Shown: positions 1-8,636 of the stretch, in pieces | Layout of the letters: each line of letters begins with the position of its first letter | Position numbering within the stretch: the first letter of the stretch is position 1 | NCBI RefSeq assembly: GCF_022682495.2 | Contig: NW_026527269.1 | Location: 372,001 to 436,000, forward strand | DNA: 64,000 nucleotides | Direction: 5' to 3' | Origin: Desmodus rotundus | Taxonomy: Eukaryota; Chordata; Mammalia; Chiroptera; Phyllostomidae | The notes under the pieces: generated by a model | The model's input: the letters and a program-made list of their open reading frames with translations, nothing else | The model's database searches: none | What the model was told of the DNA's origin: nothing | Made by a program: the position numbers and the translations under genes

Positions 1-295
1 CTCACACCCATCCAACAAGATCCTAGATCCTGACACGCCACATTCTAGAACGCCGTATCCAAGGCAAACGTATACTTGGAAACCGTATACTAGGAAACCT
101 CTTATCTCAGGAGGCCATTGTTCTCAGAACCCGCACCACAACATTCTAGATCCTGACACACCACAATCTAGAACGCCATAACCAAGGCAACCGTATCCTT
201 TCAAACCGTATCCTAAGAAACTGCTTATCTCAGGAGGCCACTGTGCTCAGAACCCGCACCACAAGATTCTAGATCCTGACACACCGCATTCTAGA
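1..295 (+). repeat. Divergent block D, 3' tail cut by window edge
   Basis: This holds a partial monomer (1-49) and two monomers starting at 50 and 173. They carry D-type variants: ACGCCG in place of ATGCAG, CACCACATTCTAGAACG at the boundary, GTATACTTGG, and TTTCAAACC. The first bases match the internal D sequence at 10061, 49770 and 54193, so the window opens inside a D block whose 5' part is missing. The second monomer has the TAA variant in the D context (GCCATAACC). Confidence 0.85.
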
Positions 296-301
296 ATGCA
301 G

Positions 302-346
302 TATCCAAGGCAACCGTATCCTTGGAAACCGTATCCTAGGAAACCG
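302..346 (+). repeat. Three 15-bp sub-repeats inside each monomer
   Basis: The three units are TATCCAAGGCAACCG (302-316), TATCCTTGGAAACCG (317-331) and TATCCTAGGAAACCG (332-346). They differ only around the CCWWGG centre and at one C/A position. The same triplet is present in almost every monomer, so the 123-bp unit probably arose after a short 15-bp expansion. Some monomers have lost exactly one sub-repeat (34785, 36858, 44199), which supports 15 bp as a real unit of slippage or unequal exchange. Confidence 0.93.
304..326 (+). other. Recurrent 7-bp inverted repeat, potential hairpin
   Basis: TCCAAGG (304-310) and CCTTGGA (320-326) are exact reverse complements separated by 9 nt. This follows from the first two 15-bp sub-repeats having CCAAGG and CCTTGG centres. 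The arrangement recurs in almost every monomer and could fold in single-stranded DNA or in satellite RNA. Whether it forms in the cell is unknown. Confidence 0.75.
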
Positions 347-410
347 CTTATCTCAGGAGGCCATTGTGCTCAGAACGCGAACCACAAGATTCTAGATCCT
401 GACACACCGC

Positions 411-420
411 ATTCTAGAAT
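411..420. other. Boundary palindrome ATTCTAGAAT, present in nearly every monomer
   Basis: ATTCTAGAAT is identical to its own reverse complement and spans the junction between two monomers; another instance is at 288-297. The 8-bp half ATTCTAGA also occurs 22 bp upstream (389-396), so each monomer has two TCTAGA cores about two helical turns apart. The TTCTAGAA core survives in the divergent D monomers. It fits the two-unit nTTCnnGAAn pattern bound by heat-shock factors, but no third adjacent unit is present. Protein binding is therefore only a hypothesis. Confidence 0.85.
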
Positions 421-3400
421 GCAGTATCCAAGGCAACCGTATCCTTGGAAACCGTATCCCTGGAAACCGCTTATCTCAGGAGGCAATTGCGCTCAGAACC
501 CGCACCAAAAGATTCTAGATCCTGACACACCGCATTCTAGAATGCAGTAACCAAGGCAACCGTATCCTTGGAAACCGTATCCTAGGAAACCGCTTATCTC
601 AGGAGGCCATTGTGCTCAGAACCCGCACCAGAAGATTCTAGACCCTGACACACCGCATTCTAGAATGCAGTATCCAAGGCAACCGTATCCTTGGAAACCG
701 TATCCTATGAAACCGCTTATCTCAGGAGGCCATTGTGCTCAGAACCCGCACCACAAGATTCTAGATCCTGACACACCGCATTCTAGAATGCAGTAACCAA
801 GGCAACCGTATCCTTGGAAACCGTATCCTAGGAAACCGCTTATCTCAGGAGGCCATTGTGCTCAGAACCCGCACCACAAGATTCCAGATCCTGACACACC
901 GTATTCTAGAATGCAGTATCCAAGGCAACCGTATCTTTGGAAACCTTATCCTAGGAAACCGCTTATCTCCGGAGGCCATTGTGCTCAGAACCCGCAACAC
1001 AAGATTCTAGATCCTGACACACCGCATTCTAGAATGCAGTATCCAAGGCAACCGTATCCTTGGAAACCTTATCCTAGGAAACCGCTTATCTCAGGAGGCC
1101 GTTGTGCTCAGTACCCGCACCACAAGATTCTAGATTCTGACACACCGCATTCTAGAATGCAGTAACCAAGGCAACCGTATCCTTGGAAACCGTATCCTAG
1201 GAAACCGCTTATCTCAGGAGGCTATTGTGCTCAGAACCCGCACCACAAGATTCTAGATCCTGACACACCGCATTCTAGAATGCAGTAACCAAGGCAACCG
1301 TATCCTTGGAAACCGTATCCTAGGAAACCGCTCTTCTCAGGAGGCCATTGTGCTCAGAACCCGCACCACAAGATTCTAGATCCTGACACACCGCATTCTA
1401 GAATGCAGTAACCAAGGCAACCGTGTCCTTGGAAACCGTATCCTATGAAACCGCTTATCTCAGGAGGCCGTTGTGCTCAGAACCCGCACCACAAGATTCT
1501 AGATCCTGACACACCGCATTCTAGAATGCAGTAACCAAGGCAACCGTATCCTTGGAAACCGTATCCTAGGAAACGGCTTACTCTGGAGGCCATTGTGCTC
1601 AGAACCCGCACCACAAGATTCTAGATCCTGACACACCGCATTCTAGAATGCAGTATCCAAGGCAACCGTATCCTTGGAAACCGTATCCTAGGAAACCGCT
1701 TATCTCAGGAGGCCATTGTGCTCAGAACCCGCACCACAAGGTTCTAGATCCTGACACACCGCATTCTAGAATGCAGTATCCAAGGCAACCGTATCCTTGG
1801 AAACCGTATCCTAGGAAACCGCTTATCTCAGGAGGCCATTGTGCTCAGAACGCGAACCACAAGATTCTAGATCCTGACACACCGCATTCTAGAATGCAGT
1901 AACCAAGGCAACCGTATCCTTGGAAACCGTATCCTAGGAAACCGCTTATCTCAGGAGGCCATTGTGCTCAGAACGCGAACCACAAGATTTAGATCCTGAC
2001 ACACCGCATTCTAGAATGCAGTATCCAAGGCAACCGTATCCTTGGAAACTGTATCCTAGGAAACCGCTTATCTCAGGAGGCCATTGTGCTCAGAACGCGA
2101 ACCACAAGATTCTAGATCCTGACACACCGCATTCTAGAATGCAGTATCCAAGGCAACCGTATCCTTGGAAACCGTATCCTAGGAAACCGCTTATCTCAGG
2201 AGGCAATTGCGCTCAGAACCCGCACCACAAGATTCTAGATCCTGACACACCGCATTCTAGAATGCAGTAACCAAGGCAACCGTATCCTTGGAAACCGTAT
2301 CCTAGGAAACCGCTTATCTCAGGAGGCCGATGTACTCAGAACCCGCACCACAAGATTCTAGATCCTCACACACCGCATTCTAGACGCCGTATCCAAGGCA
2401 ACCATATCCTTGGAAACCGTATCATAGGAACCGCTTATCTCAGGAGGCCATTGTGCTCAGAACCCGCACCACAAGATTCTATATCCTGACACACCGCATT
2501 CTAGAATGCAGTAACCAAGGCACCGTATCCTTGGAAAACGTATCCTAGGAAACCGCTTATCTCAGGAGGCCGTTGTGCTCAGAACCCGCACCACGAGATT
2601 CTAGATCCTGACACACCGCATTCTAGAATGCAGTAACCAAGGCAACCGTATCCTTGGAAACCGTATCCTAGGAAACCGCTTATCTCAGGAGGCCGTTGTG
2701 CTCAGAACCCGCACCACAAGATTCTAGATCCTGACACACCGCATTCTAGAATGCAGTAACCAAGGCAACCGTATCCTTGGAAACCGTATCCTAGGAAACC
2801 GCTTATCTCAGGAGGCCGTTGTGCTCAGAATCGGCACCACAAGATTCTAGATCCTGACACACCGCATTCTAGAATGCAGTATCCAAGGCAACCGTATCCT
2901 TGGAAACCGTATCCTAGGAAACCGCTTATCTCAGGAGGCCGTTGTGCTCAGAATCGGCACCACAAGATTCTAGATCCTGACACACCGCATTCTAGAATGC
3001 AGTAACCAAGGCAACCGTATCCTTGGAAACCGTATCCTAGGAAACTGCTTATCTCAGGAGGCCGTTGTGCTCAGAACCCTCACCACAAGATTCTAGATCC
3101 TGACACACCGCATTCTAGAATGCAGTAACCAAGGCACCGTATCCTTGGAAACCGTATCCTAGGAAACGGCTTACCCTGGAGGCCATTGTGCTCAGAACCC
3201 GCAACACAAGATTCTAGATCCTGACACACCGCATTCTAGAATGCAGTATGCAAGGCAACCGTATCCTTGGAAACCGTATCCTAGGAAACCGCTTATATCA
3301 GGAGGCCATTGTGCTCAGAACCCGCACCACAAGATTCTAGATCCTGACACACAGCATTCTAGAAGGCAGTATCCAAGGCAACCGTATCCTTGGAAACCGT

Positions 3401-4098
3401 ATCCTAGGAAACCGCTTATCTCAGGAAGCCGTTGTGCTCAGAACCCGCAACACAAGATTCTAGATCCTGACACACCGCATTCCAGAATGCAGTATCCAAG
3501 GCAACCGTATCCTTGGAAACCGTATCCTAGGAAACCGCTTATCTCAGGAGGCCATTGTGCTCAGAACCCGCACCACAAGATTCTAGATCCCGACACACCG
3601 CATTCTAGAATGCAGTAACCAAGGCAACCGTATCCTTGGAAACCGTATCGTAGGAAACCGCTTATCTCAGGAGGCCGTTGTGCTCAGAACCGGCACCACA
3701 AGATTCTAGATCCCGCCACACCGCATTCTAGAATGCAGTAACCAAGGCAACCGTATCCTTGGAAACCGTATCCTAGGAAACCGCTTATCTCAGGAGGCCA
3801 TTGTGCTCAGAACCCGCACCACAAGATTCTAGATCCTGACACACCGCATTCTAGAATGCAGTATCCAAGGCAACCGTATCCTTGGAAACCGTATCCAGGG
3901 AACCGCTTATCTGAGGAGGCCATTGTGCTCAGAACCCGCACCACCAGATTCTAGATCCTGACACACCGCATTCTAGAATGCAGTAACCAAGGCACCGTAT
4001 CCTTGGAAACCGTATCCTAGGAAACGGCTTACCCTGGAGGCCATTGTGCTCAGAACCGGCAACACAAGATTCTAGATCCTGACACACCGCATTCTAGA

Positions 4099-4707
4099 AT
4101 GCAGTATCCAAGGCAACCGTATCCTTGGAAACCGTATCCTAGGAAACCGCTTACTCTGGAGACGATTGTGCTCAGAACCCGTCCCACAAGATTCTAGATC
4201 CTGTTACACCATATTCTAGAACACCGTATCCAAGGCAACCGTATCCTTGGAAACCATATCCAAGAAACCACTTATCTCTGGAGACCATTATTTTCAGAAT
4301 CTGTTCCCAAGATTCTAGATCCTGACACACCACATTCTAGAACGCCGTATGCAAGGCAACCGTATTCTTGGAGTCCGTATCCTAGGAAACCGCGTATTCC
4401 TGTAGACTATTATTCTCTCAACCCGACCAACAATATTCTAGATCCTGACACACCACATTCTAGAACACCGTGTCCACGGCAACTGTATCCTGGAAACCCT
4501 ATCCTAGGAAACCGCTTACTCTAGAGACCATAGAGCTCAGAACCCGTCCCACAAGATGCAAGATCCTGACACACCGCATTCTAGAATGCAGTATCCAAGG
4601 CAACCGTATCCTTGGAAACCGTATCCTAGGAAACCGCTTACTCTAGAGACCATAGAGCTCAGAAACCGTCCCACAAGATGCAAGATCCTGACACACCGCA
4701 TTCTAGA
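4099..4707 (+). repeat. Divergent relic block E, copy 1
   Basis: Five monomers (starts 4099, 4221, 4342, 4465, 4586; lengths 121-123 bp) with many substitutions. Markers are CGTCCCACAAG, TGTTACACCATATTC, TTATTTTCAGAATC, GTATTCTTGGAGTCC, TATTATTCTCTCAACCCG and AGATGCAAGATCC. The last destroys the first TTCTAGA site of the monomer. The TTTTCAGAATCTGT monomer also occurs inside D blocks 2 and 3, so E and D look like survivors of the same older monomer family. Confidence 0.87.
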
Positions 4708-7700
4708 ATGCAGTATCCAACGCAACCGTATCCTTGGAAACGGTATCCTAGGAAACCGCTTATCTCAGGAGGCCGTTGTGCTCAGAACCCGCACCACAAG
4801 ATTCTAGATCCTGACACACCGCATTCTAGAATGCAGTATCCAAGGCAACCGTATCATTGGAAACCGTATCCTAGGAAACGGCTTACTCTGGAGGCCATTG
4901 TGCTCAGAACCCGCAACACAAGATTCCAGATCCTGACACACCGTATTCTAGAATGCAGTATCCAAGGCAACCGTATACTTGGATACCTTATCCTAGGAAA
5001 CCGCTTATCTCAGGAGGCTATTGTGCTCAGAACCCGCAGCACAAGATTCTAGATCCTCACACACCGCATTCTAGAATGCAGTAACCAAGGCAACGGTATC
5101 CTTGGAAACCGTATCCTAGGAAACGGCTTACTCTGGAGGCCATTGTGCTCAGAACCCGCACCACAAGATTCTAGATCCTGACACACCGCATTCTAGAATG
5201 CAGTATCCAAGGCAACCGTATCCTTGGAAACCGTATCCTAGGAAACCGCTTATCTCAGGAGGCCATTGTGCTCAGAAACCGCACCACAAGATTCTAGATC
5301 CTGACACACCGCATTCTAGAATGCAGTAACCAAGGCAACCGTATCCTTGGAAACCGTATCCTAGGAAACCGCTTATCTCAGGAGGCTATTGTGCTCAGAA
5401 CCCGCAGCACAAGATTCTAGATCCTCACACACCGCATTCTAGAATGCAGTATCCAAGGCAACCATATTCTTCCAACCGTATCCTAGGAAACCGCTTATCT
5501 CAGGAAGCCATCGTGCTCAGAACCCGCACCACAAGATTCCAAATCCTGACACACCGCATTCTAGAATGCAGTAACCAAGGCAACCGTATCCTTGGAAACC
5601 GTATCCTAGGAAACGGCTTACTCTAGAGGCCATTGTGCTCAGAACCCGCACCACAAGATTCCAGATCCTGACACACCGTATTCTAGAATGCAGTATCCAA
5701 GGCAACCGTATCTTTGGAAACCTTATCCTAGGAAACCGCTTATCTCCGGAGGCCATTGTGCTCAGAACCCGCACCACAAGATTCTAGATCCTTACACACC
5801 GCATTCTAGAATGCAGTATCCAAGGCAACCGTATCCTTTTAAACCTTATCCTAGGAAACCGCTTATCTCAGGAGGCCATTGTGCTCAGAACCCGCACCAC
5901 AAGATTCTAGATCCTGACACACCGCATTCTAGAATGCAGTATCCAAGGCAACCGTATCCTTGGAAACCGTATCCTAGAAAACCACTTATCTCAGGAGGCC
6001 ATTGTGCTCAGAACCCGCACCACAAGATTCTAGATCCTGACACACCGCATTCTAGAATGCAGTATCCAAGGCAACCGTATCCTTGGAAACCGTATCCTAG
6101 GAAACCGCTTATCTCAGGAGGCTATTGTGCTCAGAAACCGCACCACAAGATTCTAGATCCTGACACACCGCATTCTAGAATGCAGTAACCAAGGCAACCG
6201 TATCCTTGGAAACCGTATCCTAGGAAACCGCTTATCTCAGGAGGCCATTGTGCTCAGAACCCGCACCACAAGATTCTAGATCCTGACACACCGCATTCTA
6301 GAATGCAGTATCCAAGGCAACCGTATCCTTGGAAACCTTATCCTAGGAAACCGCTTATCTCAGGAGGCCATTGTGCTCAGAACGCGAACCACAAGATTCT
6401 AGATCCTGACACACCGCATTCTAGAATGCAGTATCCAAGGCAACCGTATCCTTGGAAACCGTATCCCTGGAAACCGCTTATCTCAGGAGGCAATTGCGCT
6501 CAGAACCCGCACCAAAAGATTCTAGATCCTGACACACCGCATTCTAGAATGCAGTAACCAAGGCAACCGTATCCTTGGAAACCGTATCCTAGGAAACCGC
6601 TTATCTCAGGAGGCCATTGTGCTCAGAACCCGCACCAGAAGATTCTAGACCCTGACACACCGCATTCTAGAATGCAGTATCCAAGGCAACCGTATCCTTG
6701 GAAACCGTATCCTAGGAAACCGCTTATCTCAGGAGGCCATTGTGCTCAGAACCCGCACCACAAGATTCTAGATCCTGACACACCGCATTCTAGAATGCAG
6801 TAACCAAGGCAACCGTATCCTTGGAAACCGTATCCTAGGAAACCGCTTAACTCAGGAGGCCATTGTGCTCAGAACCCGCACCACAAGATTCTAGACCCTG
6901 CAACACCGCATTCTAGAATGCAGTATCCAAGGCAACCGTATCCTTGGAAACCGTATCCTAGGAAACCGCTTATCTCAGGAGGCCATTGTGCTCAGAACCC
7001 GCACCACAAGATTCTAGACCCTGACACACCGCATTCTGGAATGCAGTATCCAATGCAACCGTATCCTTGGAAACCGTATCCTAGGAAACCGCTTATCTCA
7101 GGAGGCCATTGTGCTCAGAACCCGCACCACAAGATTCTAGATCCTGACACACCGCATTCTAGAATGCAGTAACCAAGGCAACCGTATCCTTGGAAACCGT
7201 ATCCTAGGAAACGGCTTACTCTGGAGGCCATTGTGCTCAGAACCCGCACCACAAGGTTCTAGATCCTGACACACCGCATTCTAGAATGCAGTATCCAAGG
7301 CAACCGTATCCTTGGAAACCGTATCCTAGGAAACCGCTTATCTCAGGAGGCCATTGTGCTCAGAACCCGCACCACAAGATTCTAGACCCTGACACACCGC
7401 ATTCTAGAATGCAGTATCCAACGCAACCGTATCCTTGGAAACGGTATCCTAGGAAACCGCTTATCTCAGGAGGCCGTTGTGCTCAGAACCCGCACCACAA
7501 GATTCTAGATCCTGACACACCGCATTCTAGAATGCAGTATCCAAGGCAACCGTATCATTGGAAACCGTATCCTAGGAAACGGCTTACTCTGGAGGCCATT
7601 GTGCTCAGAACCCGCAACACAAGATTCCAGATCCTGACACACCGTATTCTAGAATGCAGTATCCAAGGCAACCGTATACTTGGATACCTTATCCTAGGAA

Positions 7701-8636
7701 ACCGCTTATCTCAGGAGGCTATTGTGCTCAGAACCCGCAGCACAAGATTCTAGATCCTCACACACCGCATTCTAGAATGCAGTAACCAAGGCAACCGTAT
7801 CCTTGGAAACCGTATCCTAGGAAACGGCTTACTCTGGAGGCCATTGTGCTCAGAACCCGCACCACAAGATTCTAGATCCTGACACACCGCATTCTAGAAT
7901 GCTGTATCCAAGGCAACCGTATCCTTGGAAACCGTATCCTAGGAAACCGCTTATCTCAGGAGGCCATTGTGCTCAGAAACCGCACCACAAGATTCTAGAT
8001 CCTGACACACCGCATTCTAGAATGCAGTATCCAAGGCAACCGTATCCTTGGAAACCGTATCCTAGGAAACCGCTTATCTCAGGAGGCCATTGTGCTCAGA
8101 AACCGCACCACAAGATTCTAGATCCTGACACACCGCATTCTAGAATGCAGTAACCAAGGCAACCGTATCCTTGGAAACCGTATCCTAGGAAACCGCTTAT
8201 CTCAGGAGGCCATTGTGCTCAGAACCCGCACCACAAGATTCTAGATCCTGACACACCGCATTCTAGAATGCAGTATCCAAGGCAACCGTATCCTTGGAAA
8301 CCTTATCCTAGGAAACCGCTTATCTCAGGAGGCCATAGTGCTCAGAACGCGAACCACAAGATTCTAGATCCTGACACACCGCATTCTAGAATGCAGTATC
8401 CAAGGGAACCGTATCCTTGGAAACCGTATCCCTGGAAACCGCTTATCTCAGGAGGCAATTGCGCTCAGAACCCGCACCAAAAGATTCTAGATCCTGACAC
8501 ACCACATTCTAGAATGCAGTAACCAAGGCAACCGTATCCTTGGAAACCGTATCCTAGGAAACCGCTTATCTCAGGAGGCCATTGTGCTCAGAACCCGCAC
8601 CAGAAGATTCTAGACCCTGACACACCGCATTCTAGA
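4708..8636 (+). repeat. Canonical array with module M, copy 1
   Basis: About 32 canonical monomers. From 5444 to about 7753 lies module M, recognised in order by TCTTCCAACCG (a shortened second sub-repeat), ATCTTTGGAAACC with TCTCCGGAGG, CCTTTTAAACC, CCTAGAAAACCAC, GCGAACC, ATCCCTGG with GGCAATTGCGC, CAGAAGATTCTAGACCC, CTGCAACACC, TTCTGGAATG with CCAATGCAACC, and CAACGCAACC. Module M or large parts of it recur at 11463, 19687, 22141, 25332, 51664 and 59513. The last part, from about 8145, matches 52.1-52.8 kb. Confidence 0.87.

Larger units (their letters stand above)
296..418 (+). repeat. Reference 123-bp satellite monomer
   Basis: A near-consensus monomer used here to set the phase. It has a 6-bp leader ATGCAG (296-301), three 15-bp sub-repeats (302-346), and a 72-bp unique part (347-418) ending in ATTCTAGA. 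This copy carries the variant GCGAACC at 377-383 where most copies read CCGCACC. The unit is exactly 41 codons long, so a frame open in one monomer continues into the next. The ATG phase is a convenience and does not imply translation. Confidence 0.95.
296..4098 (+). repeat. Canonical array, first copy of a multiply duplicated segment
   Basis: Homogenised canonical monomers, about 31 units. Marker variants in order include AGATTTAGATCC (a 1-bp deletion near 1986), CTAGACGCCG near 2383, AATCGGCACC near 2828 and 2952, GGCACCG (a missing A) near 2520, 3132 and 3990, and TATCCAGGGAACC near 3892. The same ordered series recurs at 54488-58167 (one monomer shorter), in part at 37701-40765, and in part at 44798-47002. 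It contains no gene. The longest open stretch here is about 125 codons of the 41-residue unit. Confidence 0.88.

Noticed and set aside
296..550. Chains of short open frames such as 296-550, 5688-6188 and 15584-16228 as protein-coding genes
   Set aside because: They are the 41-codon monomer read in frame. They end at the recurrent TAA variant or at 1-bp deletions, overlap open frames in another + frame and the - strand, and have no introns, signals or conserved flanks. None is annotated as CDS.
4537..4725. Minus-strand open frames such as 4537-4725 and 5517-5777
   Set aside because: They are reverse-strand readings of the same monomers and recur at every duplicated copy with the same breaks. 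They give no independent coding evidence, and no inverted monomers were found.
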